64,000 nucleotides of DNA, from the NCBI GenBank assembly GCA_003279005.1, contig QCBY01000001.1, positions 62,001-126,000 on the forward strand, read 5' to 3'. This document shows positions 39,576 through 48,840 of this stretch, in pieces. Below the pieces are notes generated by a model, which saw only the letters and a program-made list of their open reading frames with translations, made no database searches and was not told the DNA's origin. The position numbers and the translations under genes are program-made. This DNA comes from Prochlorococcus sp. AG-347-J22 (GTDB lineage: Bacteria > Cyanobacteriota > Cyanobacteriia > PCC-6307 > Cyanobiaceae). Position 1 is the stretch's first letter; each line of letters begins with the position of its first letter.

Positions 39576-40400
39576 ATGTTTTATCAACTTGAAATTCTCT
39601 CTGATGAACAAAGTGAAAAACTTCAAATAATTAGAAGTTTTTTCAAAAATCTCAAAAGTGTTTGTGTGGCCTATTCAGGAGGTGTAGATAGTACACTAGT
39701 AGCTTCTTTAGCTTTCGAACAATTAGGGAGTAAAGCAATTGCTGTCACTGGTGTTTCTCCTGCATTAGCCCAAACATTACAGGCTGAAGCGAAAAAGCAA
39801 GCAAAATGGATTGGGATTAAACACTTAGAAATAGAGACATCAGAACTGGATCAATCAAGCTATAGCACAAATCCTAAAAACAGATGCTTTGCATGCAAAA
39901 AAGAACTTCATACACACACCACGTATTTATCTAAAAAACTTAATTACAAAATTGTCTGCGATGGGGTGAATCTTGATGATCTAAAAGATTACAGACCTGG
40001 GATTCAAGCGGCAAAAGAAGCAGGGGTTGTATCTCCCTTAGCAAAATTTAACTTCACCAAAAAAGATATAAGAGATATATCAAGAGCATTAGGTTTTCCT
40101 TGGTGGGATAAACCTGCTCAACCTTGTTTATCATCAAGATTTCCTTATGGCCAGCAAATAACCAATAAAAGACTAAGGATGGTAGAAAAAGCTGAAGAAT
40201 ATATCAAAAGAGGAGGTATATCAGAAGTCAGAGTAAGATGTCATGGTTCGACAGCGAGAATAGAAATTCCCGAAGATAAATTAAAAATATTTTGTAAAGA
40301 ATATGATTTTAAAGAGTTAATTTACTATTTCTCGAATTTAGGATTTAAATGCACAAGCCTAGATCTTGAAGGTTTAATAAGTGGAAAGCTAAATAGGTAA
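39576..40400 (+). CDS. larE: LarE-like ATP-dependent sulfur transferase
   Basis: A 274-residue PP-loop protein with SGGVDS at 34-39. In Lactobacillus, LarE donates sulfur from its own cysteine to build the nickel-pincer cofactor of lactate racemase. The site here reads CLSSRFPYG near residue 185, and another pair lies at NRCFACKKE near residue 106. Three cysteines suggest a cluster-assisted, reusable sulfur donor as reported for some LarE proteins. LarB, LarC or a racemase are not in this window. Confidence 0.8.
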   Translation: MFYQLEILSDEQSEKLQIIRSFFKNLKSVCVAYSGGVDSTLVASLAFEQLGSKAIAVTGVSPALAQTLQAEAKKQAKWIGIKHLEIETSELDQSSYSTNPKNRCFACKKELHTHTTYLSKKLNYKIVCDGVNLDDLKDYRPGIQAAKEAGVVSPLAKFNFTKKDIRDISRALGFPWWDKPAQPCLSSRFPYGQQITNKRLRMVEKAEEYIKRGGISEVRVRCHGSTARIEIPEDKLKIFCKEYDFKELIYYFSNLGFKCTSLDLEGLISGKLNR

Positions 40401-40415
40401 ATTTTTTAATTTCAT

Positions 40416-40844
40416 TTATTTTCTTAATTGATTAAAAACTTTTAAAGGAGGATTTCTATTAATAATACGTAAGAGATGTTCCTCAGCCATTAAAGCTTGC
40501 ATTAAGTATTTGCAAGATTTATCTGGCTTCATATTTTGGCCACATGTAAAAATATCAACTGCAGAGTATAGTGCTTCAGGCCATGTATGTATTGAAATAT
40601 GAGATTCAGCAAGTAAAGCAATTGCTGTAATTCCCTGAGGTTCAAATTTATTACTTATTAGATTCAAAACTGTTGCATTAGCAAGTTTTGAGGCATTGTT
40701 TAAAGTACAACGCAAAAAAGATTCATCATTTAATTTTTCGTAATCACATCTGTAAAGCTCTAACAAAAAATGTTTGCTTTTATAAGGTAATTGCTTTTCA
40801 TCATTGAATACTTTATAAGTTTGATTTTTTTTGGGGACTTCCAT
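40416..40844 (-). CDS. speD: S-adenosylmethionine decarboxylase proenzyme
   Basis: SpeD makes decarboxylated AdoMet for spermidine synthesis. The 142-residue proenzyme self-cleaves between Glu80 and Ser81 in LLAESHISIHTWPE; the serine becomes the pyruvoyl cofactor. Conserved catalytic His and Cys are in SIHTWPE and DIFTCGQ. Length fits the bacterial class 1b form with a slight N-terminal extension. It is 40 nt downstream of recF. Confidence 0.92.
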   Translation of the reverse strand: MEVPKKNQTYKVFNDEKQLPYKSKHFLLELYRCDYEKLNDESFLRCTLNNASKLANATVLNLISNKFEPQGITAIALLAESHISIHTWPEALYSAVDIFTCGQNMKPDKSCKYLMQALMAEEHLLRIINRNPPLKVFNQLRK

Positions 40845-40884
40845 TAATATATTTTAAAATTAACGAGAACTTTAGTAATCTTAG

Positions 40885-41985
40885 TTATAAATGTATCATT
40901 TGCGAAGAGCTTATAAAGGATTGATTAAAATTATCTAAATGCGTCGCACTTATAAAACATTGACTATCTTTGCCTACCGAATTCAATAGCAAATTTTGCC
41001 TAGTGATATCAAGCTCAGCCAAGACGTCATCTAATATAAGAAGCGGAGGTAGATTTATCATTTTACGCAATAAATCGAGTTCAGCCATTTTTAGAGCCAA
41101 AATAAAAGTCCTTTGCTGACCAGATGAACCATATTTTCTTATAGAAATGTCGTTGATAAGAAATTCTATATCATCACGATGAGGACCAAAGCTACATTTT
41201 CCAGTTAACGCCTCTGATGACCTCTGTTTTTGTAATTGTTCAACTATTTTCTTGCTAATTACTTCTTCTTCCTCTTCTTCCTGATTTATATTTTCAACAC
41301 TTGAAAGATAGTTTATACTGATTTGCTCCTTAAATTTACTTAAATGATTATGCCAATATTCAACATATGGCGTAATTTTTGATAACGCTCTCCGCCTGCG
41401 TCTAAAAATTCTTGTGCTAATTAATGACATTTGAATATCAAAACTATCAATAACTTCTGAAGATTGATCTTTTTGAAAGCTTTCAGAACGCCAAAAATAA
41501 CTTCTTTGCTTTAAAAGTCTATTAAATCTATGAATCAATTCTACATATACCGGCTCTAGCTGAGATACAACTTTATCAATCCATATTCTTCTATAGCTAG
41601 GTTCACTTTTAACAATACTGATATCATTAGAACAAAAACATACACTCCTAATATATTTTTTTATTTCACTATGTTTTTTCAATAAAGAATCATTAACATA
41701 AATCTTTTTAGCGCCTTTCCTAAATAAATTTACTTTCAAATCATCTGTGAAATCAACTTGGCCAAAAATAGCTGCCATCTCGCTATCGTTTTCAATTAAA
41801 TCCTTATCAGTTAATGCTCTACTAGATCTTAATTGACTAAGAAATTCAACTGATTCAAGCAAATTGGACTTACCGATGCCATTACAACCGAGAACAATCG
41901 CTCTTTGCTCATGAAGGTCGATTTCGAAACTCTTATGGTTTCGAAAATTATTTATTTTTAAGTAATTTAAAAAAATTTTCTTAAT
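40885..41985 (-). CDS. recF: DNA repair protein RecF, non-canonical start
   Basis: RecF is an SMC-like ATPase that loads RecA at gaps together with RecO and RecR. The frame encodes the N-terminal FLNYLKINNFRNHKSFEI and the Walker A GCNGIGKSN, both needed for activity, yet upstream of them there is no ATG, GTG or TTG before an in-frame TAA. The best start is ATT at 41983-41985, with AAGG five bases upstream; a GTA codon at 41989-41991 could be a decayed GTG. The C-terminal GPHRDDIEFLI, SSGQQRTF (signature) and LLILDDVLAELD (Walker B) are intact. The TTG at 41860-41862 would cut through Walker A, so it is not a credible start. Confidence 0.85.
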   Translation of the reverse strand: MKKIFLNYLKINNFRNHKSFEIDLHEQRAIVLGCNGIGKSNLLESVEFLSQLRSSRALTDKDLIENDSEMAAIFGQVDFTDDLKVNLFRKGAKKIYVNDSLLKKHSEIKKYIRSVCFCSNDISIVKSEPSYRRIWIDKVVSQLEPVYVELIHRFNRLLKQRSYFWRSESFQKDQSSEVIDSFDIQMSLISTRIFRRRRRALSKITPYVEYWHNHLSKFKEQISINYLSSVENINQEEEEEEVISKKIVEQLQKQRSSEALTGKCSFGPHRDDIEFLINDISIRKYGSSGQQRTFILALKMAELDLLRKMINLPPLLILDDVLAELDITRQNLLLNSVGKDSQCFISATHLDNFNQSFISSSQMIHL

Positions 41986-42052
41986 GCGTACCTTAGTTAA
42001 ATTAGCTAAATTTAGGATATTTAGAATTTCTTTAAAGAAATTGAAAAATTAA

Positions 42053-42126
42053 GGGCATGTAGCTCAGTTGGATAGAGCATCAGATTCCGGTTCTGAGTGT
42101 CGGGGGTTCGACTCCCTCCATGCTCG
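42053..42126 (+). tRNA. tRNA-Arg (CCG anticodon)
   Basis: The acceptor GGGCATG pairs with CATGCTC with one G-U pair, the D arm is GCTCAGTTGGATAGAGC, and the T arm is GGGGGTTCGACTCCC. The anticodon loop TTCCGGT gives CCG. The discriminator is G. It is divergent from recF with 67 nt between them. Confidence 0.96.
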
Positions 42127-42137
42127 TCATAAAAGAT

Positions 42138-42584
42138 TTAAAGTTTATAACCCATTACCCTTATACCATTTGGGTCTAAAATAAAACCACTTTCTTCTAA
42201 ACTTTTAAATGAAGATGCTGGTGCTTGCACAGAAATGCTACACCCAGGCATTTCCCTATTTATTTTTTCAAGAGTCGCTTGCAATATTACTGAGTAAAAA
42301 AGATTTTGGTTATTCCCTTTCTCAGCACTTAAGTTCCATAAGTTAGCATTCAATCCTCTATCTGATGTGACTCTTACAAAAGCACATAGCTTATTCTTAA
42401 ATTTACTTTGGATCGCAAAGAAGAAATTACTATTTTTTATAGCAAGAGATATCTTTTGCATGGAGAATGACTCGCAACCACAATTTACTAATAATCTATT
42501 CAGATCCTTAGCTGTTGGTACTTGAGAAGAATTAATAAAATAACCTTCTGGGAGAATAAGTTTTTTAGTAGAAAAATATTGCAA
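42138..42584 (-). CDS. GNAT-like acetyltransferase, conserved unknown
   Basis: A 148-residue protein with the fold pattern of GNAT N-acetyltransferases: FFAIQSKFKNKLCAFVRVTSDRG on beta strands 2-4, and a C-terminal SFKSLEESGFILDPNGIRVMG resembling the last strand and helix. The acetyl-CoA loop is not clearly seen. Substrate unknown. It follows ppc by 3 nt, so it is probably its partner in transcription. Confidence 0.6.
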   Translation of the reverse strand: MQYFSTKKLILPEGYFINSSQVPTAKDLNRLLVNCGCESFSMQKISLAIKNSNFFFAIQSKFKNKLCAFVRVTSDRGLNANLWNLSAEKGNNQNLFYSVILQATLEKINREMPGCSISVQAPASSFKSLEESGFILDPNGIRVMGYKL

Positions 42585-42587
42585 AGA

Positions 42588-45557
42588 TTATCCTGTATTT
42601 CTCATCCCTGCCGCTATTCCGTTTATTGTTAAAAGTGCTCCTCTTAAAAGTTCACTGCGACTGTAAGATCTTTTAGATTCATCCCCATCATTTAGAAACT
42701 CACTAATTGGAGGTTGTCTTGTTTGATCTCTAAGCCTTCTTAAAAGTGAAACTTGCAAAAATCCTAAGGGAATTATAGTTTTATTTCTTAAGTTCACAGA
42801 TGACCTCAAGTCTCTATCAGATTCTAAAAGTTTATTTTTACCAGTTATTTCAAGGACTAAAGATTTTGTGAGACTGTATTCTTTAGAGATTACATCAAAA
42901 ATTTCCCCAAACGACTTTGAATTTTCCTTACTACCAAGAGTATCCACATAATATTTAGCGACTTCTAAATCAACTTTTGATAATGTCATTTCTACCTTAG
43001 ATATGAGCATTCTAAAAAAGGGCCATCTTTGATGAAGTACTCTTAGTAATTCAATTTGTTCAGGATCTGATTTTAATTCGACTGATAACGCTGTACCCAC
43101 TCCAAACCAACTTGGCAAAAGAAATCTACTCTGTGTCCATCCAAAAACCCATGGGATTGCTCTTAAACTTGATAAATCCTTTGCTCCTTTTTTTCTTCTA
43201 GCAGGTCTACTAGATATTTGTAATTTACTAATTTCTTCTATTGGGGTTACTTCTTGAAAAAAAGTAAGCAAATTGGGATTATCATGGACTAATTTTTTAT
43301 ATTGAATTCTCGAAGTTTCTGCCAACCTAGTCATTAAATCATTCCATTCTGGAGTCGCATCAAGTCTATTATTTACCAAACTATTTTGAATAACTGCTGT
43401 TGTGACAGTCTCCAAATTATATAAGGCCAACTCAGGAAGACTATATTTAGAAGCTAATACTTCACCTTGTTCAGTAATTTTTATTCTGCCTTTAAGAGTA
43501 CCGCTTGGTTGAGCTAATATCGCTTGATAAGCAGGGCCTCCACCTCTACCAACTGACCCCCCCCTACCATGGAAAAGTCTTAAAAGTATATTGTTTTCAC
43601 TTGAAAGATTTTGAAGTGCAATTTGAGCCCTATGAATTTCCCAATTACTAGATAAAAATCCTGAATCTTTATTACTATCAGAATAACCTAACATTAACTC
43701 TTGAATCGGTTTAAAGCTTTCTCCAACTTTTGGCAGAAGTGATCTATAAAAATCTAATTTAAACAATTGCTCCATTACTTCGGGAGCTCTTTTAAGATCC
43801 TCAACAGTTTCAAAGAGAGGAACAACTAGCAATTTTGATTTTTGGGAACTTTGATCAATAAGTCCCATCTCTTTTGCCAAAAGAACTACTTCAAGTAAAT
43901 CAGATGCACTATGACTCATCGAAATGACATATGAATGACAAATACGGCTGCCAAATTCTTCTTGCAATCTTTTGACCATTTTAAAAACTGAGAACGTCTC
44001 TTCAGTACTTTTAGTCCAGCTAATTTCAGATGGAATTAAGGGCCTTTTTGTATTTAATTCATCTTTGAGCCATTCTATTCTCTCTATTTCAGACATTTGA
44101 TCATATTGTTTAGGCAAATCGAGATATTTAGTTAATTCTTGTATTGCATCGCTATGTCTGGTACTCTCTTGACGTATATCCAAACTTGCTAAAGAAAAAC
44201 CGAAAATATGTACCTGAGTTAATAAATTATTTACTGCGTCGCATGTTAAATCGGTACTATTTAAACTATTCCTAATCAATTCAAGATCATAAGTAAATTC
44301 ATCGATAGACCTGTAATGTAATTTTTCAACTGACTCTAGGTTTTTATTATCTGATTCCCTGTCTAAAGATAATTTCCAACCTCCTTCAGCAAGTAAATTA
44401 TTTCTTTCTTGAGTTAATCTTAATTTTTCTAAAATATAACTCAATTTCAATCTATAAGGCTCTGATCTATATCTTGTTGCCCTAGCTTCATAAATTTCAG
44501 GAAACTTCACTCTATCTGTTTCTAACGATTCCAAAAGTGATGAACTAACTTGACTCCATTGCATTGAAACACTTAACTGATCTCTAAGATTAGAAGTCGC
44601 ATTCATATATCTTTCTAACATTAATTGCCTTTGATAACAGGCAGTCCTCCAGGTTATTTCTGGTGTTACTGATGGATTTCCGTCCCTATCAGAGCCAACC
44701 CATGATCCAAATGTACAAAAAGATTCAGTTGGGATCTGTACGTCTGGATAATTTTCAGTGAGAGCTGAAGAAATTCTCCCTCTTAACTGAGGCATCGCAT
44801 TAAAGAGAACTTGTTGAAAATAATGCAAAGCATAATCAACTTCATCTATTACAGATGGTTTGAACTGATGTAACTCATCTGTTCTCCACCAAAGTCTAAT
44901 CTCTTCTTTTAATTGAATTTTGAGTAATTTAATATCTTCAACTGTTAAAAATTTTTCAACCTGTATTTTTTTTAGCAAACTAGCTACTCTAGTTTGCTTA
45001 TGCCTAATTGTATGTCTTACTATCTCAGTAGGATGTGCTGTAAAAACTAGGCGAATATCCATTTCTTGCAATAGTTCCTCTAATTTACCAGGAGGAACAT
45101 TTAATCTTCTGAGCCTGTAAAATAACTCCCTAAATGTCACTGGAGCATTTTGTCTGGCTAAAGCAGGTGCAAATGGATCCAGATTATCATTAGAGTCTTG
45201 AGAATTCTTATTGGTAAAGCTTTGAATATATCTATCTTCCTCTCCTCTTTGTTCCAGAATATTAACTAGCTGGAAATATAATGAAAAAGCTCTAGCCGCA
45301 GAAATCGATTCAGCTAAATCCATAGAGTTAACAATATTAACTATTTCGTTTTTAAAAGTTTTTGAACTATTTTCTTGAGCTTGGTTGGAATAACTTAATT
45401 CTTTGAGCTTTATTAAACGATTTGCTTGATCATCTGGACATTCTTCCCTTAGCACAGACTCCCATAAATCTTCTATCAATAAACGATTTTTATCCAACGG
45501 ATCATTTTTACTGAAAAGATCCACATTATTATTTTTAAACTGTTTTATAGATTCCAT
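42588..45557 (-). CDS. ppc: Phosphoenolpyruvate carboxylase
   Basis: PEPC makes oxaloacetate from phosphoenolpyruvate and bicarbonate, the anaplerotic entry for amino-acid synthesis. The 989-residue protein has catalytic His175 in VFTAHPTEI, the [13 protein letters not shown] block, the [16 protein letters not shown] block, and the PEP-binding [15 protein letters not shown]. It ends AAGMRNTG, the invariant C-terminus. An acidic, asparagine-rich segment near residues 110-130 is typical of cyanobacterial forms. There is no N-terminal phosphorylation motif of plants. Confidence 0.98.
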   Translation of the reverse strand: MESIKQFKNNNVDLFSKNDPLDKNRLLIEDLWESVLREECPDDQANRLIKLKELSYSNQAQENSSKTFKNEIVNIVNSMDLAESISAARAFSLYFQLVNILEQRGEEDRYIQSFTNKNSQDSNDNLDPFAPALARQNAPVTFRELFYRLRRLNVPPGKLEELLQEMDIRLVFTAHPTEIVRHTIRHKQTRVASLLKKIQVEKFLTVEDIKLLKIQLKEEIRLWWRTDELHQFKPSVIDEVDYALHYFQQVLFNAMPQLRGRISSALTENYPDVQIPTESFCTFGSWVGSDRDGNPSVTPEITWRTACYQRQLMLERYMNATSNLRDQLSVSMQWSQVSSSLLESLETDRVKFPEIYEARATRYRSEPYRLKLSYILEKLRLTQERNNLLAEGGWKLSLDRESDNKNLESVEKLHYRSIDEFTYDLELIRNSLNSTDLTCDAVNNLLTQVHIFGFSLASLDIRQESTRHSDAIQELTKYLDLPKQYDQMSEIERIEWLKDELNTKRPLIPSEISWTKSTEETFSVFKMVKRLQEEFGSRICHSYVISMSHSASDLLEVVLLAKEMGLIDQSSQKSKLLVVPLFETVEDLKRAPEVMEQLFKLDFYRSLLPKVGESFKPIQELMLGYSDSNKDSGFLSSNWEIHRAQIALQNLSSENNILLRLFHGRGGSVGRGGGPAYQAILAQPSGTLKGRIKITEQGEVLASKYSLPELALYNLETVTTAVIQNSLVNNRLDATPEWNDLMTRLAETSRIQYKKLVHDNPNLLTFFQEVTPIEEISKLQISSRPARRKKGAKDLSSLRAIPWVFGWTQSRFLLPSWFGVGTALSVELKSDPEQIELLRVLHQRWPFFRMLISKVEMTLSKVDLEVAKYYVDTLGSKENSKSFGEIFDVISKEYSLTKSLVLEITGKNKLLESDRDLRSSVNLRNKTIIPLGFLQVSLLRRLRDQTRQPPISEFLNDGDESKRSYSRSELLRGALLTINGIAAGMRNTG

Positions 45558-45609
45558 ATGATTATTATGTCATAAGTAAAATTATTGAGATAAATATTTC
45601 GTTAAATGA

Positions 45610-46728
45610 TTAAATACTTTCTTCTTCAGTTTTTATCATATCGTCAATAGTATGTTTCATAATATCCTCGATAGAAAATCCCTTTTTATATTGCTTTATC
45701 CAATTCATAGATTGATTTCCCTCTTCAAGAACTTTATAAATAGGTTTCAAAAGATGTATCATATTAAACTTTTCTGCAGTTTCAGATAAATCCATTAATA
45801 AATTTTTTATCCAATCTCTACAAATAACTTTCTCCCCTTCTCTCCAATGTATTAGTTCAGAGTCTAAACTGTTTTGTGAAGCTTTAATTTCATTTTGATC
45901 ACAAATTTTTATTAATTGATCCATAGAAAACTGACTGGTATTTAATGGATCTAAAGTCTTCATATTTTCAAATAGATATATAACTCTAAGTTCTAGTAAA
46001 GCTGTAATTGCAAGCAGTAGATTAATGTCTGAAACATAATCACAAATTCTTAATTCCAAACGATCTAAAATATGAGGTCTTTTTGGACCATTTGGGCGAA
46101 TAGAAGACCAAAAATGTCTAATATTGTGCATATTTCCCTTCTTAATATTTTCATCAATCCATTTTATGTAGTTTTCATGATTTTCAAAAAATGGCACCTT
46201 TTTAGGAGTTTTAGGAAATTGAATCCATCTTTGTGAATGATTATTAGTAAGTTTATTATTCAAAAAAGGGGAGCTTGCACTGATTGAAAGGTACAAAGAA
46301 GCCTCACACCTTACAAGTCTAATCGCAGCAAAAAGCTTATCTAAATTATCTATACCTAAATTTATATGAACACTTGAAGTAGCAATTGATAAGCCATATT
46401 TATCTTGAATAAATTGATGATAATCATTATTTTTCTCAGAACGTTGAAACTGATCACCATGTTTAAAACATAATGTAGATGAAGGAATTATGGTCAAATC
46501 TCTACTATTCAACCATTGCCTTAAATTTTTTCTTGGCTCTAATAAATTTTTATAACTTACCTTATAGTCTTTTTCTGGGTTTGTAATATATTCAACATTT
46601 CTTTTATCAGGCTCTTTGACAAAATTCGAAAATGCTTTTTCTATTTCATCAGAAACTCCAACATGATTATTTTGAGAACCAGTAAATAGTTCGACTTCAA
46701 AGCCTTTATACAAATTATCATTATGCAT
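45610..46728 (-). CDS. gshA: Cyanobacterial glutamate-cysteine ligase
   Basis: This enzyme makes gamma-glutamylcysteine, the first step of glutathione synthesis. The 372-residue protein fits the cyanobacterial class: KGFEVELFTGSQ at the start, SSTLCFKHGDQFQRSE, and SIRPNGPKRPHILDRLELRICDY in the middle. Its ATG abuts the trpE stop with no spacer. Confidence 0.9.
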   Translation of the reverse strand: MHNDNLYKGFEVELFTGSQNNHVGVSDEIEKAFSNFVKEPDKRNVEYITNPEKDYKVSYKNLLEPRKNLRQWLNSRDLTIIPSSTLCFKHGDQFQRSEKNNDYHQFIQDKYGLSIATSSVHINLGIDNLDKLFAAIRLVRCEASLYLSISASSPFLNNKLTNNHSQRWIQFPKTPKKVPFFENHENYIKWIDENIKKGNMHNIRHFWSSIRPNGPKRPHILDRLELRICDYVSDINLLLAITALLELRVIYLFENMKTLDPLNTSQFSMDQLIKICDQNEIKASQNSLDSELIHWREGEKVICRDWIKNLLMDLSETAEKFNMIHLLKPIYKVLEEGNQSMNWIKQYKKGFSIEDIMKHTIDDMIKTEEESI

Positions 46729-48249
46729 TTATCTGTCCAAGCAAGCTAATGAAATTAATATTCCTTTAGCCTTATTAATAGTCTCTTGATACTCGTTCAT
46801 AGGGGAAGAATCTGCCACTATCCCAGCACCAGCTTGTACAGAAACTGTATATTCTCCTTCATTAGAGGGTTTAACAATCATAGTTCTTATTGTTATGGCC
46901 GTATTTAGTGCACCATTGATATCTATAGATCCATAAACCCCAGCATATGGTCCTCTAGCATCTTTTTCAAAGTTCTTAATTAGCTGCATAGCCCTTATTT
47001 TTGGCGCGCCAGTTACTGTCCCAGCTGGAAAACATGCTTTAAGCAAATCCCAAACTCCTTTATCACTTTTCAAAATCCCCTCTACTTCGCTCACAATATG
47101 CATTACATGGGAATACTTCTCAATTATCATCAAGTCTTTAACCTTAACAGTTCCTGTTTCGCATACTCTCCCTAAATCATTTCTCCCAAGGTCAATAAGC
47201 ATCACATGTTCTGATATCTCTTTAGGATCTTCTAACAAATCTTTCTCAAATTTTAGATCTTGTTCTGTGTCTTTACCCCTTGGCCTGGTTCCAGCTATTG
47301 GTCTTAAGCTAGCAACAATTTGATTATTTTTATTCTTCTCTGCTTTGACCATGACTTCAGGACTAGAGCCTATGAGATACCATGTCCCAAAATCAAAGAA
47401 TGCCATGTAAGGAGAGGGATTAACCATCCTTAAACTCCTGTATAAATTAAAAGGATTACTTTTAACTTTCGCTCGGAATTTTTGACTAATAACAATCTGA
47501 AAAATATCTCCTTTTTTTATATATTCTTTAGCAGAAACGACTGCATCTTCAAATTCTTTTTTATCCCAGTTGCTTGAAATTTCAATATTCAAGTCTTTAT
47601 TATCTTTCCAATTAAGAACTTCTTTTTCTTTAATAGGGTATCGCATTAAGTCTCTAATAATATTAATTTTTGAAATGGAATCTTGATAAATTTCCTCAAT
47701 ATCAGAATCTGATGCATTAGATGTATCAGCATAAACTACTGCAGTTATGCATCTTTTCATTTGATCAAATATTACTATTTGATCAAAAAACATCCAAGAT
47801 CCATAGGGTATTTCTTTCTCTTCTAATCTATTAATGGGAACATTAGGTTCTACATAATTAATTAATTCATAACCCCAAGAACCATATAACTGACCGATAT
47901 AAGGTAAATTTTCCACACTATAAGACTTATATTCTTCTGTCCAAGTTCTCAATAGATTAAAAGGATCTCCTTTATGTTTTTCACTTTTTCCACTACTCCA
48001 AGTCTTAATAGTTTCCTCTCCATGACAAACAGCCTCCCATAAAGGGTTAGTTGCAACAATACTCCATCTACCTAAATTCTCTCCACCTTCAACAGATTCA
48101 AGAAAAACACCATGTGATTCTTTATTTGATAATTTCAACCATGTTGATAAAGGGGTCTCTAAATCTGCAGGCCAAGTTTCGATAATAGGTATAAAATTTT
48201 TACCTTCTTTATAAGCTTTAAAAAAACTATCTTTTTGAGAACTGATCAT
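46729..48249 (-). CDS. trpE: Anthranilate synthase component I
   Basis: TrpE converts chorismate to anthranilate with glutamine-derived ammonia from TrpG, starting tryptophan synthesis. The 506-residue protein has the N-terminal feedback element FLESVEGGENLGRWS near residues 48-62 and the catalytic blocks KAYIKKGDIFQIVISQ, PIAGTRPRGKD and the closing SVQAGAGIVADSSP. The residues favour TrpE over PabB. It is followed directly by gshA. psaD lies 59 nt upstream. Confidence 0.95.
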   Translation of the reverse strand: MISSQKDSFFKAYKEGKNFIPIIETWPADLETPLSTWLKLSNKESHGVFLESVEGGENLGRWSIVATNPLWEAVCHGEETIKTWSSGKSEKHKGDPFNLLRTWTEEYKSYSVENLPYIGQLYGSWGYELINYVEPNVPINRLEEKEIPYGSWMFFDQIVIFDQMKRCITAVVYADTSNASDSDIEEIYQDSISKINIIRDLMRYPIKEKEVLNWKDNKDLNIEISSNWDKKEFEDAVVSAKEYIKKGDIFQIVISQKFRAKVKSNPFNLYRSLRMVNPSPYMAFFDFGTWYLIGSSPEVMVKAEKNKNNQIVASLRPIAGTRPRGKDTEQDLKFEKDLLEDPKEISEHVMLIDLGRNDLGRVCETGTVKVKDLMIIEKYSHVMHIVSEVEGILKSDKGVWDLLKACFPAGTVTGAPKIRAMQLIKNFEKDARGPYAGVYGSIDINGALNTAITIRTMIVKPSNEGEYTVSVQAGAGIVADSSPMNEYQETINKAKGILISLACLDR

Positions 48250-48308
48250 ATTTAGAATGTCAGTCCAAATTATAATTATTTTTGTCTTTCATATCAACTT
48301 TCGAAAAT

Positions 48309-48731
48309 TTATTCAAAAGTTTTTTTAGTAGTAAATTTTAAACCTGCAGGATTTGGGTTCTCTCCTATCCTTCTTGGATTATGGCCAACTTTCTCTCTGC
48401 CCTCATTTACTTTTTCAGAAAATACTCCATCTTTTGGGTGTAGGAATTCAATATCTCCACCAGGAAAAATTCTATAAATTTTAAAGGCTTCTATTCTAGG
48501 TTTAAACCCTCTCAATTGTGTACTGAGAGCTAGGCATTGCTCCTTTCTTGCAAAATACATTAAATTATCTCCCTCATGCATAACAGCAGCTCCGCCGGTT
48601 GGCAGTTCAAATGCTTGTTCCTTGGAACTATTCCATGATATCGCATATTTTTCTTCAGTTTCAGCAGAGTTTAATAACCCTCCAGTACTGCCTATATGCT
48701 TTGGAAATTGACCAACTAATGTTTCAGTCAT
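48309..48731 (-). CDS. psaD: Photosystem I subunit II (ferredoxin docking)
   Basis: PsaD is the cytoplasmic-face subunit that docks ferredoxin and stabilises PsaC. The 140-residue protein shows [20 protein letters not shown] and the basic segment [30 protein letters not shown]. Length and content are normal for cyanobacteria. The upstream gap to the histidine kinase (109 nt) leaves room for its own promoter. Confidence 0.98.
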   Translation of the reverse strand: MTETLVGQFPKHIGSTGGLLNSAETEEKYAISWNSSKEQAFELPTGGAAVMHEGDNLMYFARKEQCLALSTQLRGFKPRIEAFKIYRIFPGGDIEFLHPKDGVFSEKVNEGREKVGHNPRRIGENPNPAGLKFTTKKTFE

Positions 48732-48840
48732 CCTATTTTGAAGTTATTTATAATAAGAAAGTAGCATTCATTTTTTACAAATTTCTTAATTATTAAAAAA
48801 GTTTCTACATTATTTAATAAATAAACATAAGATATTTTTA

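Noticed and set aside
41860-41862. TTG start for recF at this position
   Set aside because: It would remove the first 30-40 residues and most of the Walker A loop, which are clearly conserved upstream.
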